A DNA stretch of 64,000 bases. It comes from an uncultured Persicobacter sp. GTDB lineage: Bacteria > Bacteroidota > Bacteroidia > Cytophagales > Cyclobacteriaceae. Each line of letters begins with the position of its first letter. The stretch's first letter is position 1. The stretch is from assembly GCA_947498325.1 (NCBI GenBank), contig CANMKE010000001.1:434001-498000 (forward strand), read 5' to 3'. Of this stretch, positions 27,637-35,911 are shown piece by piece. The translations under genes and the position numbers were made by a program. The notes under the pieces are model-generated. The model did not search any database and was not told where the DNA came from. It was given only the letters and a program-made list of their open reading frames with translations.

Positions 27637-28575
27637 ATGACAAAAAAATATTATAAACGCCCGAAATTTTTGTTCAACAGGCATATGGAGACCATTTTTC
27701 CGACACTTTCCCGTAAGGTGGCAGTACCGATGCAGCAGCAGCGTTTAGAGCTCGATGACGGGGATTTTTTGGATTTATACTGGAAAATTAAGGGAAATGA
27801 GAACCTCGTGATTTTATGCCATGGGCTGGAAGGTGATGCCGAGCGGATGTATATGCAGGGGATGGTGCGGGCGCTTCAGGATGATTTTGATTGTTTGAGT
27901 TTTAATTATCGTGGCTGCGGCACGGAAATGAATCGGTTGCGGCGATTTTATCATTCAGGGGCAACGGACGACCTTCAGCGGGTAGTAGAGGCTGCTCAGG
28001 CACGGGGGTATGATCATTTGTTTTTGGTGGGCTTCAGCCTTGGTGGGAATTTGACCTTGCGATATCTTGGCGAGCAGGGTAAAGACTCAGGGATCAAGGC
28101 AGCGGTTGCGATTTCCACGCCTTTGGATTTATATGGCTGTACCATTGAGCTGCATAAACGGCATAACAAAATTTACCACGATCGCTTTTTAAAAAGCCTG
28201 AAGGAAAAGGTTCGTCGTAAAGCAAAGCTAAGAGAGGGTGATTTTGACCTTCAGGCGCTTGGGAGGCTTAAAACCCTTTGGGATTTCGACGATCAGTTTA
28301 CAGCTCCAATCGCTGGATTTGAAGGTGCGAAAGATTACTATACCAAATGTAGCTCTGGCGCTGTGTTGGACCACATACAGGTGCCAACCATGATTTTGAA
28401 TGCCAAGAATGACCCCTTTCTTTCCGATACCTGTTATGCGGAGCATTATCAGCTTAGTCACGATAATATTCAATTTTTGCAACCAGATTTTGGGGGGCAT
28501 GTAGGCTTTTTTCAGTTTGGCGGACGGTATTATTCAGAAATGGTAACGCATTCATTTTTAGTGGATCAGCGTTGA
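27637..28575 (+). CDS. Alpha/beta-hydrolase (YheT/ABHD1-like)
   Basis: A 312-residue hydrolase. It shows NRHMETIFPTLSR near the N-terminus, LCHGLEGD (oxyanion region), FNYRGCG, the nucleophile elbow VGFSLGGN (Ser in GFSLGG) and a late DPF...GGHVGFF pair supplying Asp and His. The order and motifs match the YheT group of uncharacterised esterases. No signal peptide, so it acts in the cytosol. It may be co-transcribed with the small gene 47 bp downstream. Confidence 0.92.
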   Translation: MTKKYYKRPKFLFNRHMETIFPTLSRKVAVPMQQQRLELDDGDFLDLYWKIKGNENLVILCHGLEGDAERMYMQGMVRALQDDFDCLSFNYRGCGTEMNRLRRFYHSGATDDLQRVVEAAQARGYDHLFLVGFSLGGNLTLRYLGEQGKDSGIKAAVAISTPLDLYGCTIELHKRHNKIYHDRFLKSLKEKVRRKAKLREGDFDLQALGRLKTLWDFDDQFTAPIAGFEGAKDYYTKCSSGAVLDHIQVPTMILNAKNDPFLSDTCYAEHYQLSHDNIQFLQPDFGGHVGFFQFGGRYYSEMVTHSFLVDQR

Positions 28576-28622
28576 TTGGCACTGTTTTGGTTACATTCTC
28601 CGTGGATAAAAAAAGGTGATTT

Positions 28623-28817
28623 ATGAAATTAGTTCACATCAACGAGAATGGCGTCAGGTTTTATGCTATGGCAGGTAATTTATTCGCTATCGCAAATATT
28701 GACAGTCAAAGTACTGTTTCTACTTGCTTGAGCTTTACGAATTTAAGTGAAAGCCGACTTGATCATATGGATGCCAAGGAAGTCAGGAAATTGCAGCAGG
28801 ATTTTGGGAAAGCATGA
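28623..28817 (+). CDS. Small hypothetical protein (64 aa)
   Basis: A 64-residue frame, MKLVHINENGVRFYAMAG onward, without signal or membrane helix, likely a small alpha/beta protein. It is followed 8 bp later by a terminator, and no alternative frame is plausible. Function not recognised. Confidence 0.55.
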   Translation: MKLVHINENGVRFYAMAGNLFAIANIDSQSTVSTCLSFTNLSESRLDHMDAKEVRKLQQDFGKA

Positions 28818-28824
28818 AATGGCT

Positions 28825-28860
28825 AAAAAAAAACGATACTCGGGGTATCGTTTTTTTTGT
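28825..28860. terminator. Bidirectional terminator
   Basis: AAAAAAAACGATAC pairs with GTATCGTTTTTTTT around TCGGG. It closes the small gene (plus) and the dehydrogenase gene (minus). Confidence 0.92.
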
Positions 28861-30087
28861 TTAAAGCAATTTCTTAAGTGCAATTTCAAGTGATCTTTCG
28901 GCTAAGTGGTGCTTCTGAGGTTGCCTTTGGTGCAATTCATGGAGCGCCTTTTTGATGGTTGCAGAAATATCAGTAAAAATGTTGGTGTCCGTGATTTCTA
29001 TCTCCGTGGACATCAGGTAGGCAAAAACACGCGCCATGCCACAGTTGGCAATAAAGTCGGAAAGTATGGCTACTTTTTCATCAGCAAATTTTGTGGTCTT
29101 GCCCATGAAAATTTCTGGATCATTGAAGGGGACATTGGCTCCGCAACTGATAACCTCCAATCCATGATCTATCATCGCCTGAACTTGCTGTTGTTGTACC
29201 AGTCGTGATGCTGCAGCAGGAATGAAAATCTCCGCACCCATTGCCCATATTTGCTGGTTCGCTTGTTCAAAAGAAAGCAGGTTTTCCGCTTTTAACTGAT
29301 TACCATTTCGCTCACTGAACAGGGTGTTGATTTCTTCCTGAGAAAAGCCCTCATCAGTAAGGAGCCCCCCATTTTTGTCGATAATTCCCACGACTCTCGC
29401 CCCGTGCTTAGTCAGGAAAAAACCTGCAGCCGCACCCACATTTCCCCATCCCTGAATAATGGCACGTTTTCCTTTTAAATTTCCGCCCCAAAGTTGGTAA
29501 TAATGATATACCGCCTCAGCGACGCCGAAGCCTGTTACCATATCCGAAATAGTGAGTTTTTGCTGAACGTCAGGAGTGTAATTCAGGTCTTCAATCACTT
29601 TTTTTACGCCTAACCTGAGCTGTCCAAGCTTTTTGATTTTCTGAGGCGCTGTCGCTTGGTGATGCCCGTTGACAATCCCTTCCTGCGGGTGCCAGAGCCC
29701 AAAATCCTCAGTGATCGGAATGACTTCATCAATCTCGTCAATGTTCAAGTCGCCGCCAGTGCCATAATAAGCTTTCAGCAGGGGGGTAACCGCCTTGTAC
29801 CAGCGTTTAAGCACCTCCGTTTTGCGGGGGTCTTTGGGGTCAAAATCGATGCCCGATTTAGCTCCGCCGATATTGGGTCCTGAAACGGTAAACTTGATCT
29901 CCATGGTTTTGGCGAGAGAAAGCACTTCCCGAACATCAAGACCTTTACGCATTCTTGTGCCGCCGCCAGCAGCTCCACCACGGAGGGAGTTGATCACCAC
30001 CCAGCCTTTAGCTTCAGTGTGGGGGTCGTTCCATTCAAAAATAATTTCAGCGGGCTTTTCTTCAAATTGGTTAAGTAGGGTTTTCAT
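28861..30087 (-). CDS. Glu/Leu/Phe/Val dehydrogenase family protein
   Basis: A 408-residue NAD(P)-linked amino-acid dehydrogenase. It has GGGTRMRKG in the substrate domain (residues about 37-45), GPNIGGAKSGID with the catalytic Lys (about 70-81), a GTGGDLNIDE loop, and a Rossmann domain with IIQGWGNVGAAAGFFL (about 188-205). The sequence favours a glutamate-type enzyme of the shorter Bacteroidota branch, but substrate preference among Glu, Leu, Phe and Val cannot be decided by eye. It is monocistronic, with the terminator at 28825-28860 at its end. Confidence 0.9.
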   Translation of the reverse strand: MKTLLNQFEEKPAEIIFEWNDPHTEAKGWVVINSLRGGAAGGGTRMRKGLDVREVLSLAKTMEIKFTVSGPNIGGAKSGIDFDPKDPRKTEVLKRWYKAVTPLLKAYYGTGGDLNIDEIDEVIPITEDFGLWHPQEGIVNGHHQATAPQKIKKLGQLRLGVKKVIEDLNYTPDVQQKLTISDMVTGFGVAEAVYHYYQLWGGNLKGKRAIIQGWGNVGAAAGFFLTKHGARVVGIIDKNGGLLTDEGFSQEEINTLFSERNGNQLKAENLLSFEQANQQIWAMGAEIFIPAAASRLVQQQQVQAMIDHGLEVISCGANVPFNDPEIFMGKTTKFADEKVAILSDFIANCGMARVFAYLMSTEIEITDTNIFTDISATIKKALHELHQRQPQKHHLAERSLEIALKKLL

Positions 30088-30699
30088 CGTTGGGGTTCAA
30101 TAAGTATTATGATGATGCTTATAATAAGATACTATTATTAACTGAAAGTAGAAGGAAACCGATGGCTGAAAAATTAAAAAAGGCCACCGAATATTTTTGT
30201 GTTTCAGTGAAACCTCTCCCTGAATTTTGAGTGGTCTTTTTGTTGTCCACAGAGGAGATAGGGACACACAGATTTTATTAGGCACCTTAAATTGGATATC
30301 ACTGCTTTTCTCCATGACATCGAATTATAAAAAGGGTAATAAAGGAAGCCCCATTGGACAGTATGCAATGTTTCTCAATATTTGCTCAGCGCAGAACGCC
30401 TTGACGGAAGAGAACGAAGTCAGTGAGAAACCTGATCTGTGGATTAAATATAAAGTGGTAATTCAGGATTGTTATCCGCACCGAAAATTCCTCATATATC
30501 TTCCATGCAAGGGCGATGGAGGATGTATTTAATGACTGTAAATGATATTTCTTGACGCCAATTTAACGATGGCGTGATCAGGAGACTGTGGTAGCCGATA
30601 AGGTCGTTACTCATGAGGTAATAACTACCGCATAAACCGCATCAGACGTGAGCCTCCTGAATAAAATGCCGCAAAAATTATACAGAGTGAATGCGTCTG
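30088..30699. other. Gene-free intergenic stretch
   Basis: No convincing gene in these 612 bases. Short frames exist but have no family resemblance or good start. The stretch 30554-30660 contains several nested inverted repeats described separately. The remainder is mixed-composition sequence with no recognised promoter. Confidence 0.6.
30554..30660. other. Nested inverted repeats, possible structured RNA
   Basis: ACGCCA/TGGCGT (30555-30575) forms one hairpin. TCAGGAG (30578-30584) pairs with CTCCTGA (30654-30660) and encloses GTGGTAG (30588-30594) paired with CTACCGC (30625-30631), which itself encloses GTTA/TAAC around CTCATGAG. Three stacked helices plus a separate hairpin in about 105 nt exceed what random sequence usually shows. 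No known RNA family was recognised. Confidence 0.4.
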
Positions 30700-31971
30700 T
30701 TATTCCCAACTGCTCAAATCAGGCAGGTAATAGCTCTTTTTATCCCATTCCCGAAATAGGTGGAGAAGGTTTGCTTTGGTGTCGGGCGACATCTTAAAAG
30801 TTTGTGCTAATTCATGCGCTCCTTCTCGGAGGTCTATGTTTTTATAAGCGCGCTGATCCCTCAAGAAATGAACGTACTTCAGACACCTGAACCCATCAAA
30901 CCACTGGAAGAAGCGTTGTTTGTAGATGTTTGCATTGGGCGAATTTTTCAGGATTTTTTGCAGGTCTTCCTTAAAATTCAAGTGCTCCAAAAAGGCGACA
31001 CTATCATCATCAAGCTGTTGAATAACCTCTTCGTAGGGCTTTCGGTAAAAGTCTGCTGCCTGATGGATAAATGCTTTCAGAATGGTGAAGATCGCAGGGT
31101 TGTAGGAAACCATGCTTTGGGTTTCTCCTGAGGCCAGAAAATCACCCACCGCTTTACCTGTTCCGAAAGGTACACGATCTGAAGGTCGGGGAGAGGGAAT
31201 GACCATGCAGTCGGTGATGTCCGCAAAATCGCCATGAGGAATGATTTTATGAAGGAAGTAAAAATCTTCCCCCGCTTTACGCCTGTTCATTCCACCCTGT
31301 TTTTGATAAATATCAGCACGTACCACCATGCTTGAGCCTATCGTTTCGTAGGCAAAAGGGAAATTGGCATAGCGTAACCCATTGACATAATAGCGGAGGT
31401 GAAGCTCGTAAATCTCGATCGCCTCATACCATTCCTTAGGGAAATCACCACTGAGGGGATGTTCAAAATGGATGGAGGCCCCTTTGGTTTTTGGGAAGCG
31501 CGAAAAATAGTTCTCAATTTCCTGAAGGTAGTTTTCCGAACACTGACTATCAGCATCAAAGCAAATAATGGGTGCCTTGGGCTTGTTTATCTGCTCGAGT
31601 CGCCAGGCCGCCTCATCCATGCCTATTTTTCTCGCCAAGCCTACACCAGCATGTTTTCTGGGTAAATCATTCACATATACAAAGTGAAACTTTAGCCAGC
31701 TTAAGGGATTCTCCTGTGCCCATTTTTGGGCTTCGGCCAAACATTGCCTGTTAATTGCAGTAGCTTCGCTGTCTGCCGATTCGGACTCATTAATAACCAC
31801 AATAACTTCCGTCATCCCTTGAGTGGGTGTACAACGGTGCAGTGCATTGAGGGTTTGAATCAATGCCGTTTCTTTAAAACAGGGAATCACAACGATCTGG
31901 GAAACGGCGTGATCAATCGCATCATTAATATAACGCGTAGGATAAGCATACCTTTGCTGATAGGTATTCAT
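30700..31971 (-). CDS. Family 2 glycosyltransferase-like protein
   Basis: A 423-residue cytosolic protein with a GT-A fold. It starts the nucleotide-binding domain at QIVVIPCFKE (about 26-35), has VVINESE, a metal-binding region ICFDADSQCSENYLQE (DAD as the DxD motif, about 137-152) and GEDFYFLHKI, the ED acceptor-site motif. No membrane helix. The sugar and acceptor are unknown. The neighbouring pdxH gene, 49 bp upstream on the same strand, gives no pathway hint. Confidence 0.85.
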   Translation of the reverse strand: MNTYQQRYAYPTRYINDAIDHAVSQIVVIPCFKETALIQTLNALHRCTPTQGMTEVIVVINESESADSEATAINRQCLAEAQKWAQENPLSWLKFHFVYVNDLPRKHAGVGLARKIGMDEAAWRLEQINKPKAPIICFDADSQCSENYLQEIENYFSRFPKTKGASIHFEHPLSGDFPKEWYEAIEIYELHLRYYVNGLRYANFPFAYETIGSSMVVRADIYQKQGGMNRRKAGEDFYFLHKIIPHGDFADITDCMVIPSPRPSDRVPFGTGKAVGDFLASGETQSMVSYNPAIFTILKAFIHQAADFYRKPYEEVIQQLDDDSVAFLEHLNFKEDLQKILKNSPNANIYKQRFFQWFDGFRCLKYVHFLRDQRAYKNIDLREGAHELAQTFKMSPDTKANLLHLFREWDKKSYYLPDLSSWE

Positions 31972-32020
31972 AGCAATTTTGGGGTAAGTGTGAGACAGTA
32001 TTCAGGCCGTGTGCGGGGCA

Positions 32021-32659
32021 TCAGGGAGCAAGGCGTTTTTTTAGCCACTGACCATTTTCAAGGACATACAAAACACGGTCATGCAGGCGGCTTGGTCGGC
32101 CTTGCCAAAACTCTATGCGATCAGGAATTATCCCGTAGCCCCCCCAATGTGGCGGACGCGGTACGTGGGTAATGTATTTGGCGGCATATTTGGCAAAACG
32201 GGTCATCACCACACTTTTGCTGCTGATCTCCTGGCTTTGCTCAGAGGCCCAGGCACCCACCCGGCTTTTATAAGGGCGGCTTTTGAAATATTTATCGGAA
32301 ACCTCTTCCGCAACCTGCTCAATGCGGCCTTCAATATTCACCTGCCGTTCCAACTCAGGCCAAAAGAAAGTTAGTGCCGCATATTTATTCGCTGCCAAAT
32401 GTTGGCCCTTTCGGCTGTTGTAATTGGTATAAAATACAAAAGCGTCATTTTCAATGCCCTTCAATAAAACCGTCCGAGCCGAAGGTCTTCCTTCCTCACT
32501 TACCGCCGAGACTGTCATGGCATTGGGCTCCATGACCTGCGCCTTGATGGCCTCTTCAAACCAGGTGTTAAATTGTTCGATCGGGTGGTTGGCACATTCC
32601 GCTATCGACAGCTCTTTCTTGCTGTAATCTTGTCTGATATCTGCAATATTGATTTCCAT
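32021..32659 (-). CDS. pdxH: Pyridoxamine 5'-phosphate oxidase
   Basis: A 212-residue FMN enzyme that makes pyridoxal 5'-phosphate. Motifs: NAMTVSAVSEEGRPSARTVLLKG (FMN and substrate region, in two parts), FYTNYNSRKGQHL, LTFFWPELERQVNIEG, and the C-terminal signature EFWQGRPSRLHDR. Length is standard. It is divergent from yqgE. Confidence 0.97.
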   Translation of the reverse strand: MEINIADIRQDYSKKELSIAECANHPIEQFNTWFEEAIKAQVMEPNAMTVSAVSEEGRPSARTVLLKGIENDAFVFYTNYNSRKGQHLAANKYAALTFFWPELERQVNIEGRIEQVAEEVSDKYFKSRPYKSRVGAWASEQSQEISSKSVVMTRFAKYAAKYITHVPRPPHWGGYGIIPDRIEFWQGRPSRLHDRVLYVLENGQWLKKRLAP

Positions 32660-32768
32660 AGTCGTAGTAACTCTTGTAGAATTTAAGGCGAAATTAAGTG
32701 ATTTGTTTGATATTTAAGCCCTGTCTGCCTTAATTCGTGAATATTGGAATTGATAAATTTATTGAAAA

Positions 32769-33350
32769 ATGGATTTCTTATCTTTTGAAAATACCCTGAA
32801 ACCACAAAGCGGCGATTTGCTGCTGGCTGTTCCTTATTTGGGCGACGAGCACTTTGAGCGTTCTGTGGTCTTGTTGGTGGATCACAGCGAGGAAGAAACC
32901 ATTGGTTTTACCCTCAATAAACCTTCGGTGCTTTCGCTTGAAGATGTGGTGAGTTTTCACGCGTCTTCAATCTCTTTACCTTTGTTTATTGGTGGACCTG
33001 TTCAACAGGATACCCTTCATATTATACACGCCAAAGAAGACGCCCGATCTGCAAAAATTGAAGTCAATAAGCAGATTTACTGGTGTGCGGATTATGAAGG
33101 ATTACTCAGGGAAATCGAGGTAGAGCAGGGGATGCAGGAGCAGGTGCGTTTTTTTCTCGGCTATTCGGGCTGGGGGAAAGGGCAGCTTGAGGCGGAGCTT
33201 GAAGGGAACTCATGGATCATCTGCAGAAATGTAACCAAGGAGATGATCTTTAATGTGGCGCCAGAGAATTTGTGGGCACATATTCTCACTGAAATGGGTG
33301 GGAAATATAAGATGTTTGCAAATTACCCTTTAGATCCTCGTATGAATTAA
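32769..33350 (+). CDS. YqgE/AlgH family protein
   Basis: A 193-residue protein with the family pattern: GDLLLAVPYLGDEHFERSVV near the N-terminus, GFTLNKPS, FIGGPVQQDTLHIIH, RFFLGYSGWGKGQLEAEL and a final W-x-I stretch. Family members are conserved and soluble, with no settled biochemical role. It is divergent from pdxH and 107 bp upstream of the DUF349 gene. Confidence 0.94.
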   Translation: MDFLSFENTLKPQSGDLLLAVPYLGDEHFERSVVLLVDHSEEETIGFTLNKPSVLSLEDVVSFHASSISLPLFIGGPVQQDTLHIIHAKEDARSAKIEVNKQIYWCADYEGLLREIEVEQGMQEQVRFFLGYSGWGKGQLEAELEGNSWIICRNVTKEMIFNVAPENLWAHILTEMGGKYKMFANYPLDPRMN

Positions 33351-33456
33351 AATTTTGTTTATTTTTGGGGGATCTCGATTGAGGTATAGCCCAAAAGCTA
33401 TAGAATGTGTTCGGACCGCCTTTTGCGGCGGGAATTTTTAAATTAATAATAGAGTC

Positions 33457-35274
33457 ATGGATAACGACAAATTGTTTGAGCAGTCTTCCGATACGGAGCA
33501 AGAAAATATCAATACTACTGAAGAAGCTGTTGAAAAGCAGGAAGTGGTAGCGGAACTTCCGCCCGTGAATGAAGAAGATTTTGTCGGATTGGACAAAAGC
33601 GAATTGGTGAATCGCCTGAAAGAAGTTAAGGATTCACAGAATTTTCGCTATAATGATGAATTTTTAAAAGCCATTGCTCCTCATTTTAATGCGTTACGCA
33701 AATCAGAGCGCAAAGAAGCATTAGCGAAGTATTTGGAAGAAGGAGGAGAAGCTGATGGTTTCGAATTCCATGGCGATGAGTTTGATCGTGAGTTTGATGC
33801 CATTTTCACCACCCTCAGAGAGCGTAAGCAGAAATATTATGCAAACCTCGAGAGCTCACGAAATGAAAATACAGCAAAGAAAAAATTATTGCTGAAGCAA
33901 CTTCGTGATATCGTTAAAGCTGACGAAGACGAAAAAAGCATTGAAGCCGTAAGAGCCATTCAGGCAGAGTGGAAAAAAGTTGGGCAGGTAAACATTGCTG
34001 AAAACGAAGACTTATGGGCCAACTATAAAGCACTTCTGGATCAGTATTATGACCGTCGTGGAATTTTCTTTGAATTGAAGGACCTTGACCGTCGTAAAAA
34101 CCTGACTAAAAAGCAAGACCTTTGTGCCAAAGCAGAAGCACTGACAGAAGTAGAAATTGTGGAGGCTGTTCGTGTATTGAACGAGCTTCATGAAGAATAT
34201 AAAAATATCGGTCCAATTCCTCGCGAAGAGCAAGATGCCGTTTGGGATCGTTTTAAAGCGGCTTCCGATGCTGTTTATGATCGCCGTAAGGTATATACTG
34301 ACGAGATCAGAAAAGAACAAGAAGCCAATTTGGTACTGAAGAAGGCCGTTATTGAAAAGGTGAAGCCTTTCATTGAATTTAACAGTGGAAGAATTACCGA
34401 GTGGAATCAGGAAACGAAGAAGCTTCAGGAACTACAAAAAGAGTGGGACGGTATCGGTCATGTACCTCGTGAAGATGCCAAAGAAATCAATAAAACATTC
34501 TGGGGGCTCTTTAAAGCTTTCTTTAATAATAAAGGACAATTCTTTAAAAACCTTGAAGAAGAACGCGGTCAGAATTTGAAACTGAAACAAGCCCTTGTTG
34601 AAAAAGCGGAAGGTCTTAAAGATAGTGAGGATATTGACAGCACAGCCAATGAACTGAAGCGTTTGCAGCAGGAGTGGCGCAAAATTGGACCTGTTCCTGA
34701 AAAGTTCAAGGATTCTGTATTTAATGAATTCAAAGCTGCTTGTGATCACTTCTTCAACCGTAAGCGTCAGAAAAATGAGGTGGTTGAGCAAGAGTTCAAA
34801 GCGAACTTGGAGCAGAAATTGGCACTTTGTGACCAACTGACAGCCCTTGCCGCGGAAAAACCAACAAGCTTGGAACCGCTTCAGGAGATTCAGGCAAAAT
34901 TTGAGGCAATCGGTTTTGTGCCAAGATCGGATATCAATAGCATTCAGCAAAAATGGGCGGAAAGCAATGCCGCTTATTTGGAGGCAGTAGAAGGGATTGA
35001 TGAGAAGGAAAAACAACGCATGGTTTTGCAAGCCAAATATCAGCGTTTGAAATCTGGAAACGACCGTAACGCTGCGCACAAAGCAGAGCAGGATTTGCGT
35101 AAGCAGATTCAGGGCTTGGAAGATGAAATCAATACTTGGAACAGTAATTTAGGTTTCTTCGCTCGTTCGAAAAATGCCGAAGCGCTTCGTGCTGAGTACG
35201 ATAAGAAAATTGAAGAGGCACAGCAGAAAGTGAAAGCTTTGCGTGCTGAACTGAGAATTTTGCAGCAAGCATAA
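33457..35274 (+). CDS. DUF349 multi-repeat protein
   Basis: A 605-residue, almost wholly helical and highly charged protein. After an acidic N-terminus (1-45) it contains about five to six DUF349 units, each about 70 residues with a W-KxIGxVPxE/D-type motif (EWKKVGQV, EYKNIGPIPREE, EWDGIGHVPRED, EWRKIGPVPEKF, KFEAIGFVPRSD) and a C-terminal coiled coil (560-605). The family is common in Bacteroidota, and its function is unsettled. It ends at a strong terminator. Confidence 0.93.
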   Translation: MDNDKLFEQSSDTEQENINTTEEAVEKQEVVAELPPVNEEDFVGLDKSELVNRLKEVKDSQNFRYNDEFLKAIAPHFNALRKSERKEALAKYLEEGGEADGFEFHGDEFDREFDAIFTTLRERKQKYYANLESSRNENTAKKKLLLKQLRDIVKADEDEKSIEAVRAIQAEWKKVGQVNIAENEDLWANYKALLDQYYDRRGIFFELKDLDRRKNLTKKQDLCAKAEALTEVEIVEAVRVLNELHEEYKNIGPIPREEQDAVWDRFKAASDAVYDRRKVYTDEIRKEQEANLVLKKAVIEKVKPFIEFNSGRITEWNQETKKLQELQKEWDGIGHVPREDAKEINKTFWGLFKAFFNNKGQFFKNLEEERGQNLKLKQALVEKAEGLKDSEDIDSTANELKRLQQEWRKIGPVPEKFKDSVFNEFKAACDHFFNRKRQKNEVVEQEFKANLEQKLALCDQLTALAAEKPTSLEPLQEIQAKFEAIGFVPRSDINSIQQKWAESNAAYLEAVEGIDEKEKQRMVLQAKYQRLKSGNDRNAAHKAEQDLRKQIQGLEDEINTWNSNLGFFARSKNAEALRAEYDKKIEEAQQKVKALRAELRILQQA

Positions 35275-35303
35275 ATTTTATCATTTTTCGTAAAAAATAT
35301 GAA

Positions 35304-35334
35304 GACCGCAGTTTTATTTCTGCGGTTTTTTTTA
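35304..35334 (+). terminator. Rho-independent terminator
   Basis: ACCGCAG pairs with CTGCGGT around a T-rich loop, followed by eight T. It ends the DUF349 transcript. Confidence 0.88.
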
Positions 35335-35462
35335 TAAACTTATATTAGTGGGAGTTGAAAAAAGCCACTGTTTTCAAATAATATTTTGATTTTATTGTAA
35401 TTTTTAGGCCAAATTTTTTCTGAATATTAAAATTTAGCCTATATTTATATAAAGAAACAGAG

Positions 35463-35651
35463 ATGGAGCGGAGATTATATCGATCAATAAATAGAAAGCT
35501 GATTGCAGGGGTATGTGCTGGCATTGGCGTGTATTTCAATATTGATCCAGTCATTATCAGGCTGATATTCATTCTGTTGTTTCTTTCATTGGGAATAGGC
35601 TTTTTGGCTTATGCAATCATGTGGATTGTTATTCCTGCGGATCGTTTTTAA
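35463..35651 (+). CDS. PspC-domain membrane protein
   Basis: A 62-residue PspC protein: LYRSINRKLIAGVCAGIGVY with the conserved KxIAGVCAG motif, followed by a hydrophobic helix (about 32-58, LIFILLFLSLGIGFLAYAIMW) and the closing IVIPAD. It would sit in the inner membrane; PspC domains are linked to envelope stress responses. No pspA is nearby. Confidence 0.92.
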   Translation: MERRLYRSINRKLIAGVCAGIGVYFNIDPVIIRLIFILLFLSLGIGFLAYAIMWIVIPADRF

Positions 35652-35911
35652 TAAGTAATTTTATACATTTTAGATTAGATTGTGGATTAGGTTTGATTTT
35701 TTTATCGAATGGATTTTTTTGACTATGTTGAATGATTTTTTTATATCTTTTTTCATTTAACCACAATGTGTTGGCTGTTAGTAATTTCTAAATCTAACAG
35801 CTATTTTTTTGCCCAAAATTTAGTAAGGATCCATGCTTGCTTAGTTTGGTTCTAACTGAAAAATTTTAGAACTTAATAATCTCCTAATCAAACATACCTA
35901 ACCTAAGTCTT

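Noticed and set aside
30227-30532. 101-codon plus-strand frame
   Set aside because: No family resemblance, no promoter, composition unlike coding neighbours.
33400-33440. CCGCC/GGCGG hairpin before the DUF349 gene as a terminator
   Set aside because: Very short stem with irregular loop and no T run; could equally be chance.
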